64,000 nucleotides of DNA from Diadophis punctatus similis (GCA_023053685.1 JALIGW010000062.1:2902604-2966603); one strand, 5' to 3'. Shown: positions 53,601 to 63,972, numbered from the stretch's first letter. Numbers and translations: made by a program. Notes: generated from the letters alone by a model not told the origin.

Positions 53601-56407
53601 CCTCAATGAAATAGAGTTTGACACCCCTGACCTAGAAGGAAAAGGCCTGTCAGCCAAATATGAATACATCCCATTGTTAGTGGGGGAGAAAGGCACAGGA
53701 GAACTGGAATAAATTTCAAAATGATCTTGATGGGACCAAGAAAAGGATGATAATCAGAGGACTAGGAATGGTGAAGAGAAAATGAAGTCCTTGAGATGTT
53801 TCACCATTAGAAAAGAGACTCGGATGAGGGGACATGATGGTATTCTCTAATTATCTGAAAAAATGTTGTAGTGAGAAAGGTCACCATCAATGTCTTTTCC
53901 AGGATAATGGATTTAGATGATAGGAAGCAGATTCTGTTGGGAGAGGTGGAAGGAACTTTCTAACAAAACAGACAATTTGAGCCTGGAACTATAATTCCTT
54001 CTTCGAATGTCTTCAAGTGGAAACCTGGGACGTCCAGGATGTTTCAGTGGGGGGCCTGCAAAAAGCAGTGTGGCCTTGGGATGGGGATGGGGCTCCAACT
54101 TGAGGACTTCATAAATTACCTTATTTTTCGGAGTATAAGACGCATTGGAGTATAAGACGCACCTTAGTTTGGGAGGAGGAAAACAAGGAAAAATGGCCTC
54201 TGCCTCCAAGCAATTTGAAAAATAGCAAACAGCACAGATGATATACACTGTTTGCTGTGTATTTCTGTGCATGTGTGCCTGACCCATAGAAATAGCAAAG
54301 AATTGGAGAAATGTACATTGTACCAGAAAGTTTTCTTAAATGTAGTCACACTAACTCCTCCCAATTATTTAAATAGATCTACTCCAAGGTAAGTCAGGAT
54401 TTAACTCTAATACTAAACAGGACACTGTTACATTTCAGACTATACTTGTACAGAGCTGTTAAAATTAATTAAAATTTCTGGAAGTATATATTATTCTCTA
54501 TTATTTAAAAGAAGATACAATAGCAAGCATTTATTTTAAAAAGCTTCTTTATTTTGTTAAGTTGTCTAGATTTACAGGGGTCTCCAAACTTGGCAACTTT
54601 AAGACTTGTGGACTTCAACTCCCAGAATTCCACAGCCAGCAAAGCTAACAAAGCTGGCTGTGGAATTCTGGGAGTTGAAATCCACAAGTCTTAAAATTGC
54701 CAAGGTTGGAGACCCCTGGCTCTAGAACAATAATAAAGCAGTCTTTAAAAAATAAGTCTAATAATTTGAACAGTCTACAGACATTAATAGTTATTCACTT
54801 ACCCCCTTGCATCCAGTTCAGCAGAAAATAAAAATCTGCGTGTCTTTCCCAGCTATTTGCCTCTTTGCAGCTAGTTTCAGTTTCATTTTAGCATGTGGCA
54901 AATCAGCTGGGGATCAGGAAGCTGCTAATGACTTGCTTGTCTTAACAGGCTCTTCCCTGTTTGCTCCAAACAGGTAAATTGCTGGAAGACAGAGGCCAAA
55001 GGGTGGGGGGGTGGGGGGTGGGGACTACATTCGGTGTATAAGACGCACCCAAGTTTTCACCCTCTTTTTGGGGATAAAAAGGTGCGTCTTATACTCTGAA
55101 AAATACGGTAACCCCCCCACCCCCCATAAATTACCCCCCATCCCCATTCCCATCCCTAGCAAAATCGAATGGAAACTGAATTTTTTAGGAGGTAAGAAAA
55201 AGTCCTAACCTGCAACCCCACTGAACTCATTTCAGTGTAACGCTATATTCTAATAGTATTTGGAGGGATACAAAATATGTCACTACAAGCAAAACTGTGT
55301 GATAGAATTCTTGCTGCGTCACTACGGTTTAAAATTAAACCGTGGTGACTGGAGAAAGTCCAGTCTCTGTAATCTCTCTTCTCTCTCCAGCTGCAAAAAA
55401 TGAAGGAGAAGAAAGGGCTTTATCCAGATAAGAGCGTCTATACGCAGCAGGTTGGACCTGGCTTCTGCTTTGGGGCCTTGGCTTTGATGCTGAGGTTTTT
55501 TTTTGAGGTAGGTAAGGTTGTCCAGTCAAAATGAAAAAGAGAAAAACAACTCAGAGAAAGCACAACCGGCCAGGTGAAGCAAAGAGTGTCTTGGTTTCTA
55601 GGCCAGCACCTTAACCACTACTTTGTTTAAAAAGGAGGAAGGAATGTCAAAATTACTTGTAAGAATTGCATGCGAAAACAGGATTGGAGGAAACAAACTT
55701 GTAAAGCTGCAAACATCACAGATAACATTTCAGAATAATCTCCCATAGAATGATACAAAAGACAAGAGAGGTTGTAGAAATTACAATCTGAGATGGACCT
55801 GTTAGCAGGAAAGGAGACTAGAATGAGCAGTAATACTTTGCAAGATGCATCAGACCTGAAGTCAAGATGTTTCTTATTTATCTGCACAAGGCGAGCATTC
55901 TGTTTATTTGAAAACTACTCGCTTGGTTGAGGTGAGCGGCCAGGCGTGACAAGGAGTGGCTGGGAGGGGAGGGGCCGGGCCAGGAGGGGCCAGGAGAGGC
56001 TGGGCGAGATGAGATGCCCCTTGACATGAGTGACGTCAAATTGGCTATGTCCACCCAGTCACATGACCACCCAGCTGGGTAGGGAACTGGTTGTTAGATT
56101 ATTTGAATCTCACCACTGGTTAAATGTTTTCTGCATAAGGATTTTGGGCAGCTGGATGAAGCTTTTTTCTTTCATTCCACAAATGCAGTAGAGATCCAGA
56201 ATACGGAGAATAAGATGTGGCTTTGTTGATGCTGATGTGACCAATTCTGCCTTTTCCTAGGACTGGGATTACACCTACGTGCATAGCTTCTACCACTGTG
56301 CTCTGGCCATGTCTTTTGTCCTCCTCCTGCCCAAAGTGAACAAGAAAACGGGCAACGGGGGAGCCCCTGCGAAATTGGACTGCTCCACTCTCTGCTGCTG
56401 CGTGTGA
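49801..56407 (+). CDS. MYMK: Myomaker, complete five-exon gene
   Basis: Myomaker is the seven-pass plasma-membrane protein needed on myoblasts for fusion into muscle fibres. Joined exons give 220 residues, against 221 in human. Recognisable stretches include FHMEAMVYFFTMFF, YFSIFGTALSMWVSL, LAEFDEPKRSTLVMFGVLTI, RIYHDRWGYGVYSGPIGTA, MKEKKGLYPDKSVYTQQ and EDWDYTYVHSFYHCALAMSF. All four introns have GT-AG ends with matching phases (0, 1, 0, 0). Residue positions known to be mutated in human Carey-Fineman-Ziter syndrome line up: Pro91 and Gly100 are kept, and position 154 is Val here. An HxxxH (His180, His184) in the last exon recalls the metal-binding residues of the related PAQR/ceramidase fold. 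The protein ends in Cys-Cys-Cys-Val, one residue shorter than the mammalian Cys-Cys-Ala-Cys-Val. Introns 1-3 hold CR1, hAT and MITE insertions, but all splice sites are clean. Confidence 0.98.
50396..50465. repeat. ATTCT pentamer microsatellite on a CR1 tail
   Basis: Fourteen exact ATTCT copies directly after the CR1 end cccttccaact. CR1 elements end in short repeats, so this tract grew from the tail. Confidence 0.97.
50553..50711. repeat. TCTA (GATA-type) compound microsatellite
   Basis: TC and CA runs, then over 20 TCTA units (from 50581), about eight CTAC units and a few more CTAT. On the other strand this is a GATA repeat like the Bkm satellite of snakes. Confidence 0.97.
51260..51374 (+). 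CDS. MYMK: MYMK exon 2
   Basis: Residues 46-83 and the first base of codon 84. Starts VCHACEGPGLTFLCF after a TTTCCCACCAG acceptor and ends SMWVSLI with donor GTAAGC. Phase 1. Confidence 0.97.
51375..52789 (+). other. MYMK intron 2
   Basis: Contains a worn CR1 tail near 51485-51535, a short foldback relic at 51690-51765 (gcgggac repeats), and a minus-strand CR1 3' end at 52275-52585. Confidence 0.85.
52275..52585 (-). mobile_element. CR1 LINE 3' end in MYMK intron 2
   Basis: Minus-strand CR1 end: aagggacctggtaggtcatc, a poly-C run, then the end of the reverse transcriptase ORF to 52585. Confidence 0.85.
52790..52938 (+). CDS. MYMK: MYMK exon 3
   Basis: Completes Ala84 and codes residues 85-133 (LAEFDEPKRS to TAVLVITVKW). 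Acceptor ATTTTATTAG, donor GTAAGG, phase 0. Contains the conserved RIYHDRWGYG loop. Confidence 0.97.
53243..53629. mobile_element. hAT-type MITE, 8-bp TSD ACCTAGAA
   Basis: Ends CAGGGGTGTCAAA and TTTGACACCCCTG are perfect 13-bp inverted repeats. ACCTAGAA at 53235-53242 and at 53630-53637 is the exact duplication. Confidence 0.95.
54117..55110. mobile_element. TA-flanked foldback transposon in intron 3
   Basis: Same ends as the elements at 9886 and 9963: TACCTTATTTTTCGGAGTAT on the left, ATACTCTGAAAAATACGGTA on the right. A 146-bp foldback with CAGGGGTC ends (about 54573-54718) lies inside it, without a clear target duplication. Confidence 0.8.
55391..55507 (+). CDS. MYMK: MYMK exon 4
   Basis: Residues 134-172 (LQKMKEKKGLYPDKS to LRFFFE). 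Acceptor TCTCTCCAG, donor GTAGGT, phase 0. Nine T in a row code the three Phe, a possible slip site for sequencing but in frame here. Confidence 0.97.
55508..56260 (+). other. MYMK intron 4
   Basis: 753 bp. A SINE head relic near 55595-55625 (minus strand) and an inverted copy of the CAGTGGTGAGATTCAAA hAT-like repeat at about 55935-56118. Confidence 0.75.
56261..56407 (+). CDS. MYMK: MYMK exon 5 and stop
   Basis: Residues 173-220 and TGA (56405-56407). Starts DWDYTYVHSFYHCALAMSF after CTTTTCCTAG, and ends LDCSTLCCCV. The C-terminal cysteines are known to be needed for myomaker function. Confidence 0.97.
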   Translation, partial: DWDYTYVHSFYHCALAMSFVLLLPKVNKKTGNGGAPAKLDCSTLCCCV

Positions 56408-56680
56408 ACACTCAGCCCCTGGCGTGAAGGATCAAGGGACTTTTTCCAGACCTGCAGATGCAGCTAAAAGGAGCACCTTGGGCACCGTTTGGTAGGTCTG
56501 AATTTTGCAGCCTATCCAATTCTGGATTCCTGGATACTCCATCGGCAGCATGCTTGGCTCGGCTCAAATGTTATGCAGGTCTGCTTTGTTCTTAAGTGAA
56601 TTGAATGGTAGGGCCTCAGGTTGGCTTCTGAAGTACCAGTTGCATATACATCTATTAAAGGAATAGTGCACTATGTTACA
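56408..56680 (+). other. MYMK: MYMK 3' UTR, probable
   Basis: ATTAAA at 56654-56659, followed by T-rich and GT-containing sequence, is the nearest poly(A)-type signal after the stop. The true end is not proven. Confidence 0.5.
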
Positions 56681-56902
56681 ATGCTTCTCCTTTACTTTTG
56701 CAGGCCAAAGTTAAACACACCAGGTTGCTGAAAGAAAGACATGGCTTCCTTCCGCGGACTGGCCCCAATACAGTTCTTATAGAAATCAATTAACACCCTG
56801 GTGTCTGGAGTGCCTTAATCAACACTTGTTCACCTGCTCTGAGGGGAGCTTTGGAAAAACAGGAACGTTCAGCCAGCACAAAATGCATTTGCTAGACAAT
56901 GT

Positions 56903-57250
56903 CCCAAAGGTGCTTTTTCAGGAGGTAACTGGACTTTCTTGCTTTTCCTTTTGAAGATGTTTCGCTTCTCATCCAAGAAGCTTCTTCAGCTCTGACAGGA
57001 TGGTGGGGAATGGAAGGATTTATGTTCCTAGAAACAGCTGGTCATTTGCATCCTTTTAGAGGGTCCTTGAAGCACTTGGAGGTTTATCTGTGTCCTCAGG
57101 GTCTCCTGAGTGGTGCTCCTGGTTCCTGTAGTCTGCAATCTTTTCCTGTCCTGTCAGAGCTGAAGAAGCTTCTTGGATGAGAAGCAAAATGTCTTCAAGG
57201 AAAAAACAAGGAAGTCCAGTTGCCTGCTGAAAAAGCACCATGACCTGAAT
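56903..57250. repeat. Hammerhead-bearing repeat, copies D and D' inverted
   Basis: Left arm (minus sense core 56989-56956): CTGAAGA, hairpin GCTTCT / TGGATG / AGAAGC, GAAA, CATC. Right arm (+ core 57160-57193): same, but AAAA replaces GAAA. The two arms make a foldback of about 350 bp. Confidence 0.75.
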
Positions 57251-57603
57251 GACGGAGAATATCTGCAGACATTTGCTAGACAATGTTTGCCGTGTCTACT
57301 GATGATCATATCATACCAGGCCATGGCTATCTGCTCTATTCGGTAAGGTGCTCAGCCTGCTTCTTACAGTTCTTAAGTTCTCCCCTTTCTGAAGCCAAGA
57401 AGTATGAAGCACAACCTAGACTCAGGTGAATCTACCTGTTGTTCTTTAGGATGCTAATACATGAGCAGGGGCTGGATGGGCAGACCACTTCCATGTGGGA
57501 ACTTTCTGCAGTGTGAGAATTCAGATTGACCCCTGATGCTACCTTCACTCAGGTTCCGGAGCCAATGGGTTGTCCTATTTCGGTAGTTTTCTTTTGTGTA
57601 TTC
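57251..57603. other. No feature recognised
   Basis: Unassigned sequence between two repeats. Confidence 0.35.
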
Positions 57604-57611
57604 TTTTAGAA

Positions 57612-58672
57612 CAGCGGTTCCCAACTGGGGGTCGCGACCCCTTTGGGGGTCAAACGACCATTTCCCAGGGGTCGCCCCGGCATCCTCAGATCCCCCCCAC
57701 TGCCACAAGCCTGGCCATATCAGCTCAACTCGCCCGAGCCCTCCGATTGGTCGGGAGAGGTGCCATTCGGCGAGAGGCGTTTGTGTCTGATTCCCCCCAC
57801 CTCCCCGGCCAGGGGACAGGCCCACAGGAGAGCCCTTCTGACTGGCGGGAAAGCAGCACGGATGAAGCGCCTTTCCCTGCCTCCCATGCTTGTCTGGCAC
57901 CCGCCCCCGTAGAGCTTGACTCCCTCCTGCAACCCCTCCTCCTGACTTGACTCCCTCCTGCTCCCTTGGGGCCGCGGCGCCTGAGGTCTCCTGCTCTAGG
58001 GGACTGGAGCAGAGGCGGGGGTCCTTTTGTTGCATGGGCTTCGGGACACAAATGGGGGTGCAGCCTCTATGCTAGGAGGGGGGTTATCCCCGCCAGGGGC
58101 CCTTTTTTGGAGCATCAACCCTGCCGGATCGGAGCACTTGAGGGGGGGAGGGCTGGTGCCCCAGCAGATAAAGAGAAGAGCTACAGACGGAGCCCTGGCC
58201 CTGGCGGACTTTCTGCCTGCCTTTGTGTGTGTGGGGGGATCCCAGCATGGGCATTGCGGTTTCCAGCCCCACTCGCTTCGCGTGTTGCCTCTGGGAGCTT
58301 TTTGAGCCCCGTCGCGAAAGGCGTGCGCAACTTCGACGGGGCCAGGACAGGCGGCTGCCCGGAGAGAGCCATCCCCTTCGCCCCGAACGCGGGAGAGACT
58401 CTGCGAAGGGGATGGCTCTCTCCGCCGAAGTCACGCACGCCTTTCACGACGGGGCTCGAAAAGCTCTGAGGCAACACGCGAAGCGAGCAGAGACCTCGCC
58501 CGGATCTGGAGACTTCGCCCGGACGCCGCCAATTGGGTTCTTTTACCCTCAGCGCATGTGCAGAACGCTTTGCGCATGCGCAGATGGTAAAAGAACCCAA
58601 ATGGTGGTAGCGAGGTGGGTCACGGTGGGGGTGGGGCGCGGGGCGCAGCATTAGGAAGGTTGGGAACCGCTG
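57612..58672 (-). mobile_element. hAT-type element, 8-bp TSD TTTTAGAA
   Basis: Ends CAGCGGTTCCCAAC and GTTGGGAACCGCTG. TTTTAGAA at 57604-57611 and 58673-58680 is the exact duplication. About 180 bp at its left end are the complement of the right end of 47189-47799 (shared gattggtcgggagaggtgcc). The remaining interior is CpG-rich and noncoding, with a long hairpin at 58268-58486. Confidence 0.95.
58268..58486. repeat. CpG-rich long hairpin inside the hAT element
   Basis: cgcttcgcgtgttgcctctg at the left pairs with gaggcaacacgcgaagcg at the right; inside, ggagagagccatccccttcg pairs with gaaggggatggctctctcc. Arms are about 100 bp, with many intact CpG. Confidence 0.9.
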
Positions 58673-58859
58673 TTTTAGAATCTGAATTTTTAGCGATGCT
58701 CTTATTGTATGGTATCTCAGACACATGCCATACAAGATTTTATTCACAAATGCAGTAATTACTGACTCTAATAGTATTAGCTTCTGGCCACCCGGGAAAT
58801 GTTAGATACGAAATCTGAAACAATTACATTTGCTCCTGAATTGCCTCTGTTGTTGCCAT

Positions 58860-58965
58860 TGTCCCAAAGGTGCTTTTTTTCCCAAAACGCAACCGGACTT
58901 TCTGGTTTTTCTTTGAAGACATTTCGCTTCTCATCCAAGAAGCTTCTTCAGCTCTCGGAAGGATG
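58860..58965 (-). repeat. Hammerhead-bearing repeat, copy E
   Basis: Core on the minus strand 58951-58918: CTGAAGA, hairpin GCTTCT / TGGATG / AGAAGC, GAAA, TGTC. Only one arm is present. Confidence 0.75.
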
Positions 58966-59431
58966 AAAGATTAAATGCAAGGACCCAACAAGCGTCTCTG
59001 GGCCAGAACAGCCTGGACAACTCCCCACAGGAGCTTCAGCCCTTCGCACCAAGGCTGGACACGGACACCCATTCCCTTCTGCAGCTCCATGCCCCTTCCC
59101 AGGACAGAGACCGCCCCACTCAGAAGGAAACCCGGCCAGCGGAGGCCGAGGCAGTGGCTCTCTGAGCCGCGGCTCCCCCGCGCGCCCTGCCTAGCGAGCG
59201 AGGCAGTGAAGGTTAGCGCAACGCAACGTGAATCAGTGTAGCCAGGTCTGCCTAACCCGCCCCCCGCCCTGCTCCTCCTTGGGGCAAGCAGGACACCCCC
59301 CCACCCCCGAGAAAGAGGCTGAATAGGCAGACCCAGCCGACCCGTGCCAAAGAGCTAAGCTGGCGGGCGCAGAGGCGCCATGCCGCGCTCCCCACTCCGC
59401 CCCCAGCCCGGCTTGCCAAGTCTTCGGGAAG
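58966..59431. other. GC-rich, no gene proven
   Basis: Moderately GC-rich stretch with open frames but without splice context or recognised protein. Confidence 0.35.
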
Positions 59432-59765
59432 TCCCAGAGATGCTTTTTCAGGAGGCAATTGGACTTTCTTGTTTTTTCTTTTGAAGACGTTTCGCTTCTC
59501 CTCCAAGGAGCTTCTTCAGCTCTGACTAGATAGTGGGGAATGGAAGGATTTATATTCCTTGCAGACAGCTGGTCATTTGCATCCTTTTAGAGGTTTCTTG
59601 AAGCACTGAATATAATATATGATATATGAATATATACTGTGTATAGAATCCTTCCATTCTTCACTATCCTGTCAGAGCTGAAGAAGCTTCTGGAATGAGA
59701 AGCGAAACGTCTTCAAAGAAAAACCAAGAATGTCCAGTTGCCTCCTAAAAAAGCACCTTTGGGAC
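59432..59765. repeat. Hammerhead-bearing repeat, copies F and F' inverted
   Basis: Best-preserved pair. Left arm minus core 59519-59486 and right arm + core 59678-59711 both keep CTGAAGA, GAAA and CGTC. The arms face each other around an AT-rich middle (59605-59650). Confidence 0.8.
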
Positions 59766-60210
59766 TGGAGGACTGAGAATCTCTGCAGATTTGAAGCCTT
59801 TGGGAACTGCAACCGGCGGGGGGCACCGAGAACGGGCCCACGAGGGAGGTAGCCTGGCCCTCTGCGCAGAGGCTTCGTGGGCAGCGGGCAGGCGCTCACG
59901 CCAGAGGGCGGGCCAGGGAAGGGTGCCTGCCCCACAAGTGCCTCAGCACGCCCCGCACTCCTGCTCCTCGCTGCACGAGTCCCGGAGCGCAGGAGCCACC
60001 TGGGCTGTCTGTAACGGGGCCAGGACTTGTGCTGCTTCTGCTTAGCCAGCAGCGATCGGCGTGCGCCCAGCGCAGGGCCGGGCTGGCTGCAGAGACCCCC
60101 GCTCGCCGAGAAAGCAGGCGAGCTGCGGGGGAGGACACCCAGATGCGTGGCCCTTCCCCGTCCCCTTCCGAGCAGAGGCGCCACAGGCAGCAATTGAAAG
60201 GAAGACGCGC
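59766..60210. promoter_or_regulatory. Second GC-rich, CpG-containing stretch
   Basis: GC-rich with frequent CpG, about 3.4 kb after the MYMK stop. Could be a small CpG island of a neighbouring gene, or old repeat. No exon recognised. Confidence 0.3.
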
Positions 60211-61794
60211 ATTCTGGCTAGCGCGGATTTTAGAAGTTGGGCCCCCAATTCCAAAGGAAGATTACTCCGGTGAAAGATTGAAATCGAGAGCAGCTCTGGC
60301 CATGTGCAGAGTGACTCTTGCCTCGCCCTGCCAACCTTCCCCACTGCCTTCCCGAAGTAATTCTGATCAAATTGGGTTTCAACCCCTTCCTGCTTATAAA
60401 GCAAATGCTCCTTTCTGGAATGCGACTGCTGGAACCCCGGGTCTGGTTGGGGGGAAGCCGGTGTCAAATCTGCTTTGCAAGGCGCCCCCCCCCTTCCCTC
60501 TTTGTTTCAGAACCAGCAGGCCACAGTGAAAAACGTCAAGGCCAAAAGTGCTTCCATGTCTGGACTTTGTGGCAGAAGTCCTGCCAGAAAATAAATAGAA
60601 TCTTGTCTTAACAATAATGTCTTGGGATCCTTGGCACCCTGACCCCAAAAAGAACCCTGGTACCTAATCCAGTAGCTGGCTCTGGAGTAGTTCCAAAGGC
60701 TGATTTTGGAGCTGTTATTTCCAGTCAGTAAATTGAACTGCAGCCTCTGCAGCCATTCAAAGTGCAGAAGTGTGGCTAAAAAAAGAGCCACCTCAGAGTA
60801 GGGGGAGGGTGACCCCCTCTCAGCACATGCCCCCCCCCCTGGCTTTTGAGAGCAGCCTGGTGGTGGTGGAGGTTCTGACGTGGAGGGCATTTCTTCTATT
60901 GTTGAATCCACAACAATAATCACCAGTTATTGTTGTGGATGTAAAGGAGATGAAGTGTGCCACATCCACTCCTTTAAAATGGAGAGTAGCTGCAGAGCCA
61001 ATTTCCTCTCAGTAGCCCCTGATCAGAGAGAACCAAGAATGTAGATCTTGTGGCATTTGGTGCATAAAATCCCTTTGAGAAGCTCATGCCAGGCAGAAGG
61101 TACGCCGTTCCATTCGACTGCAAATTTTTGCAAAGTGGAATGGAAGATGCTGCAGCAGAATCCACTGGACTGGGAGGCCTCATTTGGCATCTGAACTTTT
61201 TTAGGAATGTATGGACACTGAAGAACAGTGGTTATCCAAAGCAGCCCAGACCCAGGAGGAGTGGGCCTATCAAAGCTTCTTGGAATGGAGTCACTGCAGA
61301 AACTAGATGCCCTGAGGCCTACCTGGTGACCATAATCACTGCCGCTGATGACCACCCTTGTGGTACATGGGAGGATACCTAACCTTTACCAAGAGCAGAG
61401 ATTAGGGGTAGATAGGAGTTTATACCAAATGGAGGAGCGTGGTTTGAGGCTGGAGGCCTGTGGTTGTCTCCCCCACCCCCACCCCCGCCAAAGCCCCCCC
61501 CCTCTGGATGTTCCTTCTTCAGCTGCACCCTAGGAGGTCACCTGGGCTGAGAAAAGTGATTAGCCCAAGGTGTCCCCAATCCTAGCTACCACCCCACCCC
61601 AGCCATTAGGGAACCTTCCTCACAAATGTTGAATTTATATTTACCGACAAAGAAATAAAGGTAAAGGTAAATTCAACAGAGTTTATTGCGAGAGAGACTG
61701 CCTGTATGTTTGGGTAGCCAAGGCTGCCCTGATAGACCTGTCTGGGGGAAGGGGGGGGCACTTCCTCACAAATGGAAATGTCATCCTTTATTTA
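60211..61794. other. Unassigned intergenic sequence
   Basis: Long minus-strand frames near 60507-60923 and 61023-61355 are not recognised and lack splice context; they may belong to an L2-group LINE 5' region. Confidence 0.3.
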
Positions 61795-62195
61795 TTTTAT
61801 TTATTTATTAAAATTTCTATGCCGCCCAACTCCCGAGGGACTCTGGGCGGCTCACAGCATGTATAGAAACATATAAAAGTAAAAACAATTTTATAAAAAA
61901 CCATATTAAAATACTATGCATAATTTAAAAAAACTTTCATTCATACCCCGCCTGCCGGAAGAGCCAAGTTTTTATTGCTTTACGGAAGGCCAGCAGGGTG
62001 GGGATAATCCTGATCTCTGGAGGGAGTTGGTTCCAAAGGGAGGGGGCTCCCACAGAGAAGGCTCTCCCCCTCGGCCCCGCCAACCGGCATTGCTTGGTCG
62101 ATGGGACCTGGAGGAGACCCACTCTGTGGGACCTAACCGGTCGTAGGGAGGTATGCGGCAGGATGCGGTCCCGAAGGTACCGCATCCTTCCCCAA
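61795..62195 (-). mobile_element. L2-type LINE 3' end
   Basis: TTTA repeats, atgccgcccaactcccgagg, then the RT end on the minus strand (LRPVRSHRVGLLQVPSTKQC, FSVGAPSLWNQLPPE). Confidence 0.88.
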
Positions 62196-62821
62196 CATTG
62201 CCATCTTGTGGGGACAATGGAAGTTGCAGACAAACCCCAGCAAGAAAAGGTGCCAGGCTGTGCCCCCAAGACTCAGTGCTACCCCCAATTTTGTGTTGCA
62301 CAAACTGAGGAAGATGAGGGGATCCTGCAGCCCCACAAAACAAAGCAAAGGAGTTAGACGTCCAGCAGCACGATGGTTCTGGACTTCGGCTGTTCTTGGC
62401 TGCACTTCAGGTGAGTGGGGCAGTGAGTGGCAGCAGCTCTGCACTAGTCCATCCACACTCAGCTTCTAGGGCTGACCTGTAACCCTGTGAGAACCAGCTG
62501 GAGTCTGGCCCCAGATCCACTCCCCCTTTCAGTTTTAGACTGGACTGAAGTGGAATTTCTCCATGGGAAGTAATGTGTGGGGCTCAATCGACTTTTGGGC
62601 TCAGCAGATGTCCTTCTCCACCGTACTGGGTGCTACTTAATGGGTAGACTTTCAAGTGAGGTGCTCCCCCCCCCCCAGGCACAGCCCCGGGGTCAACACA
62701 CAGTTCATTTACATCCAGCTGCCTGGTTGCACAAGGGAGAGCAGAGGTGTTGGCGATGGAGTTGCCAGATTACTCAATGCCTTGGATCAAGTGCATGGCT
62801 GATGACTTGACCTTGCACACC
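62196..62821. other. No feature recognised
   Basis: Unassigned; no exon or known repeat found. Confidence 0.3.
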
Positions 62822-63090
62822 CTGGGTTAAATCAGAGACCCCTAGGGCTGGAAGGGACCTTGAAGTCCGATTCCCTGCCCAAGGTAAGAATCTCATACCA
62901 TCCTGGACAAACGGTTGTCCAATCTTTTCTTGAAAACCTCCAGCAATGGAGCACCTCTGAGAGGCAAGCTGTTCCACTGATAAATTGTTCAGTCAGATTT
63001 ATTTCCAGGTTGGATCTCCCTCCAATGAGCTTCCATCCATTGCTTCTTGTTGTCCAGAATGCTGTGGTAAATAAACCCAATTCCTCTTAT
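62822..63090 (-). mobile_element. CR1 LINE 3' end
   Basis: Minus-strand CR1: gggctggaagggaccttgaa, then the end of ORF2 (LFTTAFWTTRSNGWKLIGGR). Confidence 0.85.
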
Positions 63091-63094
63091 TTAT

Positions 63095-63738
63095 TTATTT
63101 ATTTATTATTTATTATGGTGTTCCTATATGCCGCCCAACTCCCGAAGGACTCAGGGCGGCGTACAACAGAAAAAAATACAAGACACCAATTCATAAATAA
63201 CACATTAAAACGAGATATATAAAAATTTTAAAAAAAAACCACAATATTTAAAATCATCCAATACCCATTCAATAACCATACATACTTGGGGTGAGCTTGA
63301 ATGGTTTAAGCTCTACCCCCAGCCTGCAGGAAAAGCCATGTTTTGACAGCTTTTCGGAAGGCCAGCAGAGTGGAGATAGTTCGGGTCTCTGGGGGAAGTT
63401 GGTTCCAGAGCGCGGGGCCTGCCACAGAAAAGGCTCTCCCCCTAGGGCCCGCCAGGCGGCATTGCTTGGCCAATGGGACCTGGAGGAGGCCAACTCTGTG
63501 GGCCCTAACCGGTCGAAGGGAAGTATGAGGCAGAATGCGGTCCCGGAGATAACCTGGTCCTAAGCCATGAAGGGCTTTAAAGATGGTGATCAACACCTTG
63601 AATTGGACCCGGAGACCGATGGGCAACCAATGCAGCTGGCGGAGTATAGGTGTCACGTGGGTGTACCTTGGCACACCCACCACAGCACGCGCAGCCGCAT
63701 TTTGCACCAGCTGAAGTCTCCGGATACTCTTCAAGGGT
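63095..63738 (-). mobile_element. L2-type LINE 3' part with open RT end
   Basis: Minus strand from 63734: RRLQLVQNAAARAVVGVPRY, THVTPILRQLHWLPIGLRVQ, RDRILPHTSLRPVRAHRVGL, to a stop at 63306, then the 3' end gtacgccgccctgagtcctt and TTTA tail at 63090-63110. The 142-codon frame is uninterrupted, so this copy is younger than the others. Confidence 0.9.
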
Positions 63739-63740
63739 AT

Positions 63741-63771
<31 letters not shown>

Positions 63772-63926
63772 CTTACTTACTTACTTACTTACCGTGTTTC
63801 CCCGAAAATAAGACCCTGTCTTATATTTTTTTGAACCCTAAAATAAGCGCTTGGCCTTATTGCCATGCACTCAAAAGCCCGATTGGGCTTATTATCAGGG
63901 GATGTCTTATTTTGGGGGAAACAGGG

Positions 63927-63972
<46 letters not shown>

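Larger units (their letters stand above)
52939..55390 (+). other. MYMK intron 3, rich in transposons
   Basis: The largest intron (2452 bp). Holds a hAT element (53243-53629) and a TA-flanked foldback element (54117-55110). No further exon. Confidence 0.9.

Noticed and set aside
54573..54718. hAT MITE with target duplication
   Set aside because: Ends CAGGGGTC and GACCCCTG fit, but the flanking octamers (tagattta and gctctaga) do not match, so the insertion could not be proven; kept only as an internal foldback.
59672..60193. 173-codon minus-strand frame in GC-rich DNA
   Set aside because: Its C-terminal part is the hammerhead repeat, and the rest is composition-driven.
63306..63734. 142-codon intact frame as a host gene
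   Set aside because: Same protein as the L2-type RT end at 20.9-21.3 and 62.0 kb.
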